Shown here piece by piece: positions 1 through 7,726 of a DNA stretch of 64,000 bases (its first letter is position 1; each line of letters begins with the position of its first letter). Position numbers and translations under genes: made by a program. The notes under the pieces are model-generated. The model did no database searches. It was not told where the DNA came from and worked only from the letters and a program-made list of their open reading frames with translations. Source of the stretch: Eubacterium sp. An11 (GTDB lineage: Bacteria; Bacillota; Clostridia; Lachnospirales; Lachnospiraceae); assembly GCF_002161065.1 (NCBI RefSeq), contig NZ_NFLV01000006.1:117858-181857 (forward strand), given 5' to 3'.

Positions 1-1287
1 GAATTTGATATTGTTCTCGATGGTATCAGCAAAAAGATACACATTCTGAAATACCATACTGATCTGATCCATGAGCGATTCCAGGGTATATTCCCTCACA
101 TCTTTTCCGTCAATGCGGATGCTTCCCTGATTTACGTCCCAGAAACGGGCAATGAGATTACACATCGTCGTTTTGCCGGAGCCGCTGGGACCGACGATGG
201 CCGTAGTGGTCTTATCCGGCAGATGCACGGTGATGCCGCGGAGAATCTCTTTATTTCCATAAGAAAAATGTACATTTTCCAACATGATATCATGACTCTC
301 CGGGTGAATTGCACTGCCGCCCTCATCCATCTGCGGTATGACGTCAGTCTGATTGGCGTGGTCAATGGAACTTCCCACCAGCCGGAGCATGGCCATGCCG
401 CTTCCGGCCGACTCAATCTGGCTGAATACCAGAAATGAAATGATGATAGACATCAGAGTATTGGCAAGGCTCATGGTGCCATGGAGATAAAAGTATACCG
501 CCGCCAGCATGATCAGTACCCCGAATGCCTGCAGGACAAATCCCTGAGCCATGGTATACGAGGTAAAAAGCCTCTCCATGGCAAAATTGTATCTGCGGTT
601 TTCTTCCAGGGCGTCTCTCACTTTTTTATCTCCTTTTCCTGTCAGATTAAAAGATTTGATAACGCTCATCCCCTGAATCTGTTCCAGCACAGCGCTGACC
701 ATCCTGGCTTCGGAGGCCTGCCTTTTCGGCGCGATCTTTGCGGACTTTCTTTCCATGGAAGAGGTGATCAACAGATAGAGGATTGTTCCTGCCACTGCCA
801 GCAGACCGACGCGCCAGTCAAAGATAAGCACCAGCTCAAGAAACACCAGCGCATTCATCAATCCGCCCAGCATGTTAACCAGCACCACTGGCCCGGTATT
901 TTCCAATTCTTCCAGCACCGTGGTGACCACGCCGGTAATCTCTCCCAGATTACTGCTGTTAAAATATCCCATGGGTACAGTTTTTAATTTATTGCCGATG
1001 GCCACCCGCTTATTGGCCACCATAAAATATCCGGCGTGGGTCTGCTGCAGCTGGGAAAAATAGTTGGTCACCGTCTTCCCCGCAATACTGATGACCAGCA
1101 GAAGAAGCGCTGTCCAGGCTGCGCTATATCCCTGCTCATGTTCTGTCAGAGCCAGCACCACGTAGTAGATGGCCCCCACCTGAAACATATGGAACACCGC
1201 ATAGAGAAATCCCATCCCAATGGATGCATTTACATTTTTTCGTTCCTCCCCGGCAAAGTCCCAGAGCTTTTTTAAAATATTCAGCAT
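1..1287 (-). CDS. ABC exporter half-transporter, partial (runs off left edge)
   Basis: This is a membrane-spanning ABC transporter subunit with the permease part first and the nucleotide-binding part last. The ATG at 1287 overlaps the stop of the upstream ABC gene (ATGCTGA), so the two are translationally coupled. I translate 429 codons before the left edge cuts it. The Walker A (AIVGPSGSGKTTMCNLI) is seen near residues 363-380; the signature and Walker B lie outside the window. With its partner it should form a heterodimeric type IV exporter in the cytoplasmic membrane. The substrate cannot be told. It belongs to the host chromosome, not to the prophage. Confidence 0.9.
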   Translation of the reverse strand, partial: MLNILKKLWDFAGEERKNVNASIGMGFLYAVFHMFQVGAIYYVVLALTEHEQGYSAAWTALLLLVISIAGKTVTNYFSQLQQTHAGYFMVANKRVAIGNKLKTVPMGYFNSSNLGEITGVVTTVLEELENTGPVVLVNMLGGLMNALVFLELVLIFDWRVGLLAVAGTILYLLITSSMERKSAKIAPKRQASEARMVSAVLEQIQGMSVIKSFNLTGKGDKKVRDALEENRRYNFAMERLFTSYTMAQGFVLQAFGVLIMLAAVYFYLHGTMSLANTLMSIIISFLVFSQIESAGSGMAMLRLVGSSIDHANQTDVIPQMDEGGSAIHPESHDIMLENVHFSYGNKEILRGITVHLPDKTTTAIVGPSGSGKTTMCNLIARFWDVNQGSIRIDGKDVREYTLESLMDQISMVFQNVYLFADTIENNIKF

Positions 1288-3092
1288 GCTTTTCCACCGT
1301 CCTTTCCTTCGCCGCAGGCTGCGTTTTCGTCCGTCGCCGGGCGGATGTCTGCTTCCGTCCGGTTATCTTTTGCTCCCAGATGCGCCTGCCACATGGAGCG
1401 GTACAAAGCGCAGCCGGAAAGAAGCTCCTCATGGGTGCCGCCCGCCTCAATTCTCCCGTCTTTCACCACGATGATCTGGTCGGCGTCGGTGATGGTGGAC
1501 AGCCGGTGGGCAATGACAATGACGGTCTTTCCCTGCACAAGCTCTGCCACTGCTCTCTGGATGAGAGCCTCATTCTCGGGATCGATGTATGCGGTCGCCT
1601 CATCAAAAATCACTATCGGCGCGTCTTTTAAGAGAGCTCTGGCAATAGCAATCCGCTGCCGCTCACCGCCGGACAGATGAGCGCCGCCCTCACCGACTCT
1701 GGTCTCATAGCCATTTTCCAGCTGGCGGATGAAACCGTCGCAGCCAGCTCTTTTGGCCACTTCCTCCACCTTCCTGTCGGTGGCCCGCACATTTCCCATA
1801 CGGATATTTTCCCGTATGGTATCATCGAAGAGATAATTATCCTGAGACACAAAGGCAATCTGGTCATAAAGTTCTGTGAGGGGAATCTCCTGCAGATCAT
1901 GGTCCCCCATAGTGATCCTGCCTTTCTTCACATCCCAGAATCCTGCGATCAGTCTCGTGATGGTGGATTTGCCGCCGCCGGACGGCCCCACAAAGGCTGT
2001 CATGGTTCCTTCCGGAATCCGCAGGCTCACATCATGAAGAATCTCTTTGTCCTCGTGATAGCCGAAGGACACATGATCCACCACGATATTCCGGTTGTCA
2101 AACCGTACATTTTCTGTGCCGTGCTCCTGCTCCTCTCCGTCAAGAATCTCATCCACCGAACCGACGATGGTTCCTACCCTGGCCAGACTGTCCACAAAAT
2201 TCATCGCCGCCAGCAGTGGTCCCGCAATTCCAAGAGAGAGCACCACCGTGGTAATAAATGTCTCCACCGGCAGACTCCCGCTTTGATACAACAACCAGCC
2301 CACCGGAAGAACGGTAATCATAGTGGCCGGCGCCACCGCCTTGGACAGGGATACCGGAAACTGACAGCTCTTCATCCAATTATAAAAATATGCGGCGTTT
2401 GCCATGATTTTATCTGTAAACTTCGCATAAGAACTGTTTCCCTGGTTGAACGCCTTAATCACCTCAATGCCGCCGATGTACTCCACAATGGCAGAATTCA
2501 TGGCCTGGGTGGTCCGCACGGAACCCTCATACTGTTTCCCGTAGCCGGCCATGACCATCATCATAAATGCCATGCCCACCGGAATGGATACCAGAGACAG
2601 CAGTGCCATGCGCCAGTCCAGGATAAACAGATAGATAAAAATGCACACCGGCCCGAAAATATTCGACATCATCTCCGGCAGCAGATGGGCCAGCGGCGTT
2701 TCCATACTCTCCACCTGGTCCACGATAATCTGTTTGATTTTGCCGCTGGACGTATCCAGGATCGTCCCCAAAGGCATTTTCGGCAATTTTTCCAGCACTC
2801 GCTCCCGGATATTTTTCAGGATGGAGAACGTTGCGTGATGCGACATGGACAACGCCAGATTATAGAGCAGCGTGCGCATCAGATATCCCGCCAGAGCAAT
2901 GACACACCATCTGACATAAAAATTCCAGTCCCGGTTTCCGCCCAGCAGGGCGATGATCATCTGCGCCGCCGCAAAATAGGGCAGCATCCCCAAAAGCACT
3001 CCGGCCGCCGCCGAGATCATTGCCCGTACCAAACCTCCGTGCTCGCTTTTTCCCAGCTCCCACAACCGGAGCATCGGACTTTTGCTTTGCAT
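1281..3092 (-). CDS. ABC exporter half-transporter (permease plus ATPase)
   Basis: The 603-residue protein has a multi-helix permease domain (about residues 15-310) followed by an ATPase domain. Walker A is FVGPSGGGKST (about residue 365), the signature is LSGGERQRIAIARALL and the Walker B is APIVIFDEATAYIDPEN. It is of normal length for an exporter half-subunit. It lies downstream of a TetR-family gene on the same strand and overlaps the next ABC gene by a few bases, so the three look like a TetR-controlled efflux operon. A GGGAGG ribosome site precedes the ATG. Substrate unknown; drug or peptide efflux is a guess from the arrangement. Confidence 0.93.
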   Translation of the reverse strand: MQSKSPMLRLWELGKSEHGGLVRAMISAAAGVLLGMLPYFAAAQMIIALLGGNRDWNFYVRWCVIALAGYLMRTLLYNLALSMSHHATFSILKNIRERVLEKLPKMPLGTILDTSSGKIKQIIVDQVESMETPLAHLLPEMMSNIFGPVCIFIYLFILDWRMALLSLVSIPVGMAFMMMVMAGYGKQYEGSVRTTQAMNSAIVEYIGGIEVIKAFNQGNSSYAKFTDKIMANAAYFYNWMKSCQFPVSLSKAVAPATMITVLPVGWLLYQSGSLPVETFITTVVLSLGIAGPLLAAMNFVDSLARVGTIVGSVDEILDGEEQEHGTENVRFDNRNIVVDHVSFGYHEDKEILHDVSLRIPEGTMTAFVGPSGGGKSTITRLIAGFWDVKKGRITMGDHDLQEIPLTELYDQIAFVSQDNYLFDDTIRENIRMGNVRATDRKVEEVAKRAGCDGFIRQLENGYETRVGEGGAHLSGGERQRIAIARALLKDAPIVIFDEATAYIDPENEALIQRAVAELVQGKTVIVIAHRLSTITDADQIIVVKDGRIEAGGTHEELLSGCALYRSMWQAHLGAKDNRTEADIRPATDENAACGEGKDGGKAC

Positions 3093-3130
3093 ACATATAC
3101 CTCCCTTTTATTAGTTTTTCCTTTCTTTGA

Positions 3131-3144
3131 TTAGTTCAAGCTAA
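3131..3144. promoter_or_regulatory. Possible weak operator in tetR-ABC intergenic gap
   Basis: The 126-bp gap between the TetR gene and the ABC operon holds an imperfect inverted repeat with outer arms TTAG and CTAA. It is far weaker than the palindrome upstream of the TetR gene and may be chance. Confidence 0.2.
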
Positions 3145-3218
3145 CCAAAAGGATTTATTTTAAGACTGCCGGTTTTGGTCCGGCAGCCCCATTGACGCAC
3201 AATTCAATATAAAACCTC

Positions 3219-3851
3219 TCACCCTTCATATTTTTCCGGCGAAAAAATGGTATCGAACCCCGCCATATGATATCGCTCCAGCATCTTCACATAGCGTTTG
3301 GCGTCCTCCTTTTTCATCCGATGGCGCACAATCTCAAATATGCTGTCAAAATAGGCATTGGTCACAATATGCAGAAATTCCTCCGTCACCTGTCCGGATC
3401 TAATACTCTCACATCCGATAACCTCCATGTACTTATAAGTGTATTCCACCTCAATGCGGGTCAGATCATCCACAAAATTCTGGAATTCCGTTCCGTAGGA
3501 AGCGTCCAGCACCAGCCGGAAAGCGTCAAAATTCTCATAAATATAATCAATAATATTCTCCATCCCGTCTGCAGTGTACTTTCCCATGGTTTCCACCTGC
3601 TTCTGCTCATCAAACTGATGAAAGGTCTCCTGAATATCCATGAACATCTTCATCATGCCGTCCACCGCCGGCTCCACGATAGCCCGGAACAGCCCCTGCT
3701 TATCTTTAAACCGCACATAGATGGAATTGGTGCTGGTACCTGCCGCCGCAGCGATCACCCGCAGGGAAGCATCCTTGTACCCGTTTTTTAAAAATTCTTC
3801 TTTGGCGCATTGAAGAATCCTCTCCGAAACGCCCTCGATCTGTTTTGCCAT
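3219..3851 (-). CDS. TetR/AcrR-family transcriptional regulator
   Basis: The 210-residue protein begins with a TetR-type helix-turn-helix (about residues 10-55: ILQCAKEEFLKNGY, then the recognition part GTSTNSIYVRFKDK). The rest is the all-helical ligand-binding and dimer domain. It stands directly upstream of the ABC exporter genes and has a perfect palindrome in front of it, so it probably represses itself and perhaps the exporter. Length is usual for the family. The ligand is not evident. Confidence 0.9.
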   Translation of the reverse strand: MAKQIEGVSERILQCAKEEFLKNGYKDASLRVIAAAAGTSTNSIYVRFKDKQGLFRAIVEPAVDGMMKMFMDIQETFHQFDEQKQVETMGKYTADGMENIIDYIYENFDAFRLVLDASYGTEFQNFVDDLTRIEVEYTYKYMEVIGCESIRSGQVTEEFLHIVTNAYFDSIFEIVRHRMKKEDAKRYVKMLERYHMAGFDTIFSPEKYEG

Positions 3852-3902
3852 ATATGATTCTCCTGTCTGTATGATTTTATTGTCTGTGTCTTCGCATCAT
3901 CA

Positions 3903-3936
3903 ATTCATAACATCGTTTCATAACACTGTTATGAAA
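3903..3936. promoter_or_regulatory. TetR-type operator upstream of the TetR gene
   Basis: Arms TTTCATAACA (3916-3925) and TGTTATGAAA (3927-3936) are perfect inverted repeats around one base. A third half-site, ATTCATAACA, lies just before at 3903-3912. The site is 50-85 bp upstream of the TetR start codon, where an autoregulatory operator is expected. Confidence 0.75.
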
Positions 3937-3951
3937 TTAGCACAAAAAAAT

Positions 3952-3975
3952 CCGGGTGTCAATATTGACACCCGG
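3952..3975 (-). terminator. Intrinsic terminator (minus strand)
   Basis: Perfect 12-bp arms, CCGGGTGTCAAT and ATTGACACCCGG, abut with no loop spacer; on the minus strand they are followed by ATTTTTTTG. It would stop minus-strand transcripts arriving from the prophage side before they reach the TetR gene. Confidence 0.75.
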
Positions 3976-4110
3976 GGAAAATGGGTAGTTGAGAAACTTT
4001 CTTAATTTTTAATTGTTTTAATATGTTTTATATTTTATTGATAGATTTTTGTCCTTTTATATGTTATCATAAACATGCTGTCGTACCTCCAGCAGAAAGG
4101 GGGTGGATGC

Positions 4111-4200
4111 ATGGAAGATATTCTCTCATTATTGCTTGTCACTGTCGCAGCGGATGTAATTAGCTATTACATACGCAAATGGCTGGACAGTGACAAATAG
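4111..4200 (+). CDS. Small hydrophobic type I toxin-like peptide, copy 1 (29 aa)
   Basis: ATG at 4111 follows an AAAGGGGG ribosome site. The peptide starts MEDILSLLLVTVAADVIS, continues as one short membrane helix and ends with a charged tail KWLDSDK. This is the build of a type I toxin-antitoxin peptide: one membrane span and a charged C-terminus. A second copy at 20041-20130 has the same length, the same ribosome-site context and the same VIS...I.(R/K)WLD(S/N)D ending. Both are followed by a hairpin and face a convergent antisense promoter. Toxicity is inferred from arrangement, not shown. Confidence 0.7.
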   Translation: MEDILSLLLVTVAADVISYYIRKWLDSDK

Positions 4201-4234
4201 ACAGCAAACAGCCTAAGCGGCATAGCTCACCGTA

Positions 4235-4314
4235 AAGAGCGAGAAATCCCTCAGAGGTGCCACTCTGAGGGATTTCGTTTCTTCATGGAAGCTAACTCTC
4301 TTTATTGCTTAGCT
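4235..4314 (-). ncRNA. Candidate antisense RNA to toxin-like peptide, copy 1
   Basis: A minus-strand promoter (-35 TTGACT at 4344-4349, 17-bp spacer, -10 TATTAT at 4321-4326) would start an RNA near 4314 that runs into the hairpin at 4243-4276, which also ends the peptide mRNA. The two transcripts would overlap at their 3' ends, as in known type I antitoxin RNAs. The ends given are estimates. Confidence 0.5.
4243..4276. terminator. Bidirectional hairpin terminator, copy 1 of toxin unit
   Basis: A perfect 14-bp stem (GAAATCCCTCAGAG / CTCTGAGGGATTTC) has a 6-nt loop; GTTTCTT follows on the plus strand and a weaker T-rich run on the minus strand. It lies 42 bp after the stop of the small peptide gene. 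Confidence 0.8.
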
Positions 4315-4320
4315 GATATT

Positions 4321-4349
4321 ATAATATGCGATTCTGGCGAAAAAGTCAA
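4321..4349 (-). promoter_or_regulatory. Promoter for antisense RNA, copy 1
   Basis: -35 TTGACT (4344-4349), 17-bp spacer, -10 TATTAT (4321-4326), read on the minus strand towards the toxin-unit hairpin. Confidence 0.6.
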
Positions 4350-4358
4350 CATCTTTTC

Positions 4359-4402
4359 TAAAGTAATATCAACAAATTTTTTGTAAAGCAATATCAACAA
4401 AT
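4359..4402. repeat. 19-bp direct repeat pair near the left prophage end
   Basis: TAAAGTAATATCAACAAAT (4359-4377) and TAAAGCAATATCAACAAAT (4384-4402) match at 18 of 19 positions and start 25 bp apart. They lie between the toxin unit and the last phage gene (ssb), in the zone where the left attachment site should be. Role unknown. Confidence 0.6.
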
Positions 4403-4473
4403 AAACATCGCATCCCACATGTTAATGGGTTACAACTGAAATCTAACATTTGTTTAGTTTATTATTTAATAGG

Positions 4474-4490
4474 AAGATATTCCATATCTT
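4474..4490 (-). terminator. Weak hairpin after ssb
   Basis: AAGATAT and ATATCTT arms with a 3-nt loop lie directly after the ssb stop. The stem is short and AT-rich and no clear T-run follows on the minus strand, so a terminator role is doubtful. Confidence 0.3.
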
Positions 4491-4493
4491 TTA

Positions 4494-5003
4494 TCAATGA
4501 AATGGAAGCTGTTCATCTATCTCATCCGATACTTTCATGAACCCATCATTGTAAGTAGGAAATGATTGCTGCTGATATTGTTGTTCTTCCCTTTGCTGGT
4601 TTTGGCTATGTTGGTACCCTCCCGAACTTTGGCCTCCATATTGTTCATCACCGTATTGTCTTCCGGAATTTAGTTCACTTGCGCTTTTACTCTCCGCGAA
4701 CTCCTGATCTTCAACCACGACATCCGTTGTATATACCTTCCTCCCATCTCTATTTGTATACGAACCAGTCTGTATTCTCCCGGTAATTACAATTTTTGTT
4801 CCCTGTCGGAAATATTTTCCCGCAAACTCGGCCGTCTTCCCAAATGCCACGCATGAAACAAAATCTGCATCCGGTTCCCCCTCCCGTTTGAAACGTCTCG
4901 GCACAGCAAGAGTGTATCTCGCAACAGCCATAGGATTCTCCCCGGCAGTATATCTCATCTCAATATCTCTGGTCAATCTTCCCATCAAAATTACTTTATT
5001 CAT
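4494..5003 (-). CDS. ssb: Single-stranded DNA-binding protein
   Basis: The start is set at MNKVILMGRLTRDIE, the standard SSB N-terminus. The OB-fold covers about residues 1-105 (VSCVAFGKTAEFAGKYF..GTKIVITGRIQTGSY). A Gln/Gly/Ser-rich linker follows and the acidic tip reads DEIDEQLPFH, a variant of the usual DDDIPF tip with one extra residue. The 169-residue length is usual. It binds ssDNA during phage replication and recombination. It is the last gene of the left-arm minus-strand cluster, far from the replication genes at 54-60 kb. Confidence 0.95.
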   Translation of the reverse strand: MNKVILMGRLTRDIEMRYTAGENPMAVARYTLAVPRRFKREGEPDADFVSCVAFGKTAEFAGKYFRQGTKIVITGRIQTGSYTNRDGRKVYTTDVVVEDQEFAESKSASELNSGRQYGDEQYGGQSSGGYQHSQNQQREEQQYQQQSFPTYNDGFMKVSDEIDEQLPFH

Positions 5004-5013
5004 CGCCACCCTC

Positions 5014-5190
5014 CTACTCTTTGTATTTCCTTCCACCGCACCAGCAATAATCTTTTGTCGGTACCCACTCTTCTGTTACCCATTTAGGCCCCTCTTTGCT
5101 TTCCATACATGCATGACTTCCATCTCCGCAATATATTGCATTGCTGCAATTCTCACATGTTTTCTTTTCTCTTTTCTTTTTCTTTGACAC
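5014..5190 (-). CDS. Small Cys-rich protein, unknown function
   Basis: A GTG start at 5190 has AGGAG 8 nt upstream and gives 58 residues: a Lys-rich head (SKKKKREKK) followed by several Cys (CENCSNAIYC, then CWCGG near the end), suggesting a small metal-binding fold. It overlaps the 3' end of the upstream gene. Not recognised beyond that. Confidence 0.6.
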   Translation of the reverse strand: MSKKKKREKKTCENCSNAIYCGDGSHACMESKEGPKWVTEEWVPTKDYCWCGGRKYKE

Positions 5191-5602
5191 TTTTTCCACT
5201 CCTTTCTGGCCAATATGGCTCCGGCACATAATATGGTTGCCATGCAGAGACAACGCTTAACCGCCTGAACCCATCCGAACACACAAATCCTTCTATCCTG
5301 GTAGGACCATAACGATTTGTATACATCCCACGGACAACCTTTCCCACATTCGTGCTGATCCAAACTTCTTGGCCTTCTTCCGGCTGATATTCCTTCGTCA
5401 AAATCCAATCGTTATTCACATACTTGCAAATGATATCTTCTACGCATTTGAGACAATACTCCCAAGATTTTTTCATATAAAAATCCTCAGATATGCATTC
5501 GCTTCCAACTTTTCCATGTAAATCTTGTATCTCTTCCAGAATTTTCTCTAACACTTGCACGTCAGCCTCCTCTTTCCTGATATGTTCCGTCCAGAAGCTC
5601 AT
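5153..5602 (-). CDS. DUF551-like phage protein
   Basis: The 149-residue protein has an acidic helical N-terminal half and a C-terminal part with the pattern 'PEEGQEVWIST ... VVSAWQPYYVPEPYWPE', which resembles the DUF551 domain (G..V.... then W.P.P.P) found in phage-borne proteins. Function unknown. It sits in the run of small left-arm genes, overlapping its downstream neighbour by 38 nt. Confidence 0.7.
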   Translation of the reverse strand: MSFWTEHIRKEEADVQVLEKILEEIQDLHGKVGSECISEDFYMKKSWEYCLKCVEDIICKYVNNDWILTKEYQPEEGQEVWISTNVGKVVRGMYTNRYGPTRIEGFVCSDGFRRLSVVSAWQPYYVPEPYWPERSGKSVKEKEKRKENM

Positions 5603-5609
5603 TTGTCAT

Positions 5610-6155
5610 CTACTCATTGTCCCACTCTTCCATTTGTGGGAAAAACTTTATCCTTAATTCCTCCATTCGCTTTTTAGCCGCCTCTCTTTCTTCTTGGCTG
5701 ATTTTTGTCCAATCTATGGCTTGTCCACATCTGGAACAAAAATTGGATTTCCGTTGGCTGCGCATCCTTGGAATATATCTTTCTCCTACAAACCATCCGC
5801 ACGTAGGACAAATCCAGTCTGCATACCTGATTCTTTTTATCTCTCCGGATCCGTCATCATAATCAATCGCCTGTGTGCTTTCGTATTCCTTGAACATTGG
5901 CGGTTTTTCTTTCATCCTACTGTCATCTTCTTTCCTGATAGATTGCACTGTTTTCGGCGTATCTCGTTGCCGTAGCTCCGCTACTTCCCTGCATTTCTCT
6001 GTATACAACCGGTCCATCTCAAGAATCTGTTCCGACGTCAATCCGGTGTTTTCATATCCTGCCAAACGGTCTACTGCCTGCCATTCTTTTATGCCTTTAT
6101 TTAGTTTGTATCCTGCTTCGTATTTGGCTTTATGTGTTAATCTTTCCACTATCAT
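5610..6155 (-). CDS. Phage protein with C-terminal zinc ribbon
   Basis: 181 residues. The N-terminal stretch (AVDRLAGYENTGLTSEQIL) is a familiar short phage module of unknown role. A zinc ribbon follows: CPTCGWF near residue 116 and CSRCG near residue 141, spaced like a rubredoxin-type knuckle pair. The C-terminus is a charged helix. It may bind nucleic acid or protein; no enzyme motif is seen. Confidence 0.75.
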   Translation of the reverse strand: MIVERLTHKAKYEAGYKLNKGIKEWQAVDRLAGYENTGLTSEQILEMDRLYTEKCREVAELRQRDTPKTVQSIRKEDDSRMKEKPPMFKEYESTQAIDYDDGSGEIKRIRYADWICPTCGWFVGERYIPRMRSQRKSNFCSRCGQAIDWTKISQEEREAAKKRMEELRIKFFPQMEEWDNE

Positions 6156-6229
6156 TCCTCCCCTTTTACTAATGATCTTCCACTGTCATTCTATTCTTAT
6201 TTCTCTTCTTCGTGCTCTTGATGGTTTCC

Positions 6230-6901
6230 TTATTCCATATTTTCTATAAATATCAATCCCCCCCCCGCAGGATTTTTCCTTGAGGTAACGTATGCGGTTT
6301 TCCTGGTGTTGAGCCGAATTTTCACTATATCTCCACAATTTATGCATTTATAATTAAAATTATCTTCGTCCATATTTGTGTAGTATTTAAAATCTTCCCC
6401 GCATTCACAGTGGACGTACATCGGCTTTAAATCTTCCAGCGGAACCTTATTGCCGCATTCGCACCTGTGCTCCGTTATATCTGATTTTGTGCAAAATCCT
6501 TTTATTTCCCCACAAGCAGGGCATTTTATGTACAAAAATCCTTTGTATCCATCTACGCTTTGCTCGTAATCACTCCGCGCTTCAGAGCCTCTTGAAATTA
6601 TATCTCTCCACCCTTCGCCAAACAGACTGTCATTCCGGCTTTTTTTCGGTACTCTATGGGCGTCGCTATTCGCCATTTCAGACGGTTTCTGTGTTTCCTT
6701 AATCTTTTCCATTTCTTTCTCTGCAACAACACCCCATGCTGCCGCAACCGCGTCCTGAAGCGTCTCGGGTTTGCTTTCTTCCAGCATATTTTCTCTTCCC
6801 AGTTCGGAATATTTATATGCCATCTGGATAAGAGCAGTAACCTTGTTTACATCAAGATCAAATCGGTTATTTCCGTATGGCGTTACAATATCAATCTTCA
6901 T
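6230..6901 (-). CDS. Multi-zinc-ribbon phage protein with 9-G tract near the C-terminus
   Basis: The start MKIDIVTPYGNNRFD is preceded by GAGGAG. The 223-residue protein has three Cys clusters (CPACGEIKGFC, HCECG, CINCG) in its second half, so it probably binds two zinc ions. A run of nine G (minus strand; 6258-6266) encodes the Gly residues 11-13 codons before the stop. A length change there would replace the last dozen residues. Unknown function. Confidence 0.75.
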   Translation of the reverse strand: MKIDIVTPYGNNRFDLDVNKVTALIQMAYKYSELGRENMLEESKPETLQDAVAAAWGVVAEKEMEKIKETQKPSEMANSDAHRVPKKSRNDSLFGEGWRDIISRGSEARSDYEQSVDGYKGFLYIKCPACGEIKGFCTKSDITEHRCECGNKVPLEDLKPMYVHCECGEDFKYYTNMDEDNFNYKCINCGDIVKIRLNTRKTAYVTSRKNPAGGGLIFIENME

Positions 6902-7064
6902 TCTCGTTCTCCTCGCTTTCTCCTGCGTCCGGTCCTTCTCCATACCGTTCTGCACATGCCCTACTGTCGGGAAACAAAAACATGCACGCGCCTCCAGTTA
7001 TTTCACATCCATATCCGTGCTGCTCATTGGTATGATAAGCAGCCTTACATTTTCCTGCCGCCAT
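6891..7064 (-). CDS. Small Cys-rich protein, 57 aa
   Basis: ATG at 7064 follows AAGGAG with good spacing. The product has four Cys (residues 6, 20, 27, 37) and an acidic tail. Its 3' end overlaps the start of the next gene (6901), which points to coupled translation. Unknown function. Confidence 0.65.
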   Translation of the reverse strand: MAAGKCKAAYHTNEQHGYGCEITGGACMFLFPDSRACAERYGEGPDAGESEENENED

Positions 7065-7067
7065 TTT

Positions 7068-7679
7068 CTATTCTCCTTCCATATCATCTAAGCACGCCTG
7101 CACCAGTTCATCATAATGGAATTTCTTTCCCTTTTTTCTATACTCCTGATACCTTTGATACCTCTTTGCCATAGCCGTAATATACTCACTGCGAAAGTGA
7201 CACCAGAACCTATATCCGTCCTCATCCTCTGCGCATACTCCAATGTCTAACAAATCTCCACCGAACATAGCGTGCTTCGGCACAATGTCCCGGCAATGTC
7301 CAATCACAGTGACTTTCTTTGCTTTGCATAACTGAGCCATTTCCCACGGATTTGGTGAAAGCCACACATTCCACATTTCTTTTTCGCCGATTTCATCATG
7401 GTGCATCGGATTCTGGATGGCTTCGATTATCTTCCCGGCTGCATTATTATATTTTTCAATGATTTCATCTTCTGTCATGGGAAGCAGAAAGAGCGCTCTT
7501 GAATCAATCCTCTCCTCATCTCCTCCTTTTCTCCATTTTTCCACGGTCACAAACGCAGGGGTTATATCTTTCACATACGCAACAAATCCAGAATGGCAGT
7601 TTCCATATTCTGTTCCCTTTATCATCTGTCCCACTTTTAAATGCTTATATGTTACTTTCCTGTTTTCTTCCATATCCAT
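7068..7679 (-). CDS. Hypothetical phage protein
   Basis: About 203 residues, no family recognised. It is soluble-looking, with an N-terminal part that reads like a small beta domain (VGQMIKGTEYGNCHSGFVAYVKDI) and a charged helical C-terminus (KRYQRYQEYRKKGKKFHYDEL). It lies directly downstream of the second DGR target gene and its hairpin, so it could be co-transcribed with that target. The start may be 7679 or 7673 (both ATG after GAGG). Confidence 0.7.
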   Translation of the reverse strand: MDMEENRKVTYKHLKVGQMIKGTEYGNCHSGFVAYVKDITPAFVTVEKWRKGGDEERIDSRALFLLPMTEDEIIEKYNNAAGKIIEAIQNPMHHDEIGEKEMWNVWLSPNPWEMAQLCKAKKVTVIGHCRDIVPKHAMFGGDLLDIGVCAEDEDGYRFWCHFRSEYITAMAKRYQRYQEYRKKGKKFHYDELVQACLDDMEGE

Positions 7680-7688
7680 CACCTCTTT

Positions 7689-7710
7689 CTGGCGACTTTC
7701 CAGCCGCCAG
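7689..7710 (-). promoter_or_regulatory. DGR target hairpin downstream of VR2
   Basis: On the coding strand CTGGCGGCT and AGTCGCCAG pair (9 bp with one G-T wobble) around the loop GGAA, which fits the GRNA tetraloop seen at DGR target sites. It is 40 nt past the end of VR2 (7751). VR1 has a matching hairpin at almost the same distance. Confidence 0.75.
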
Positions 7711-7726
7711 TTCAGATATACAGTTA

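Noticed and set aside
1677..3134. A 485-codon plus-strand frame antisense to the ABC transporter.
   Set aside because: Shadow frame of a well-supported ABC gene; product is His/Arg-rich without motifs.
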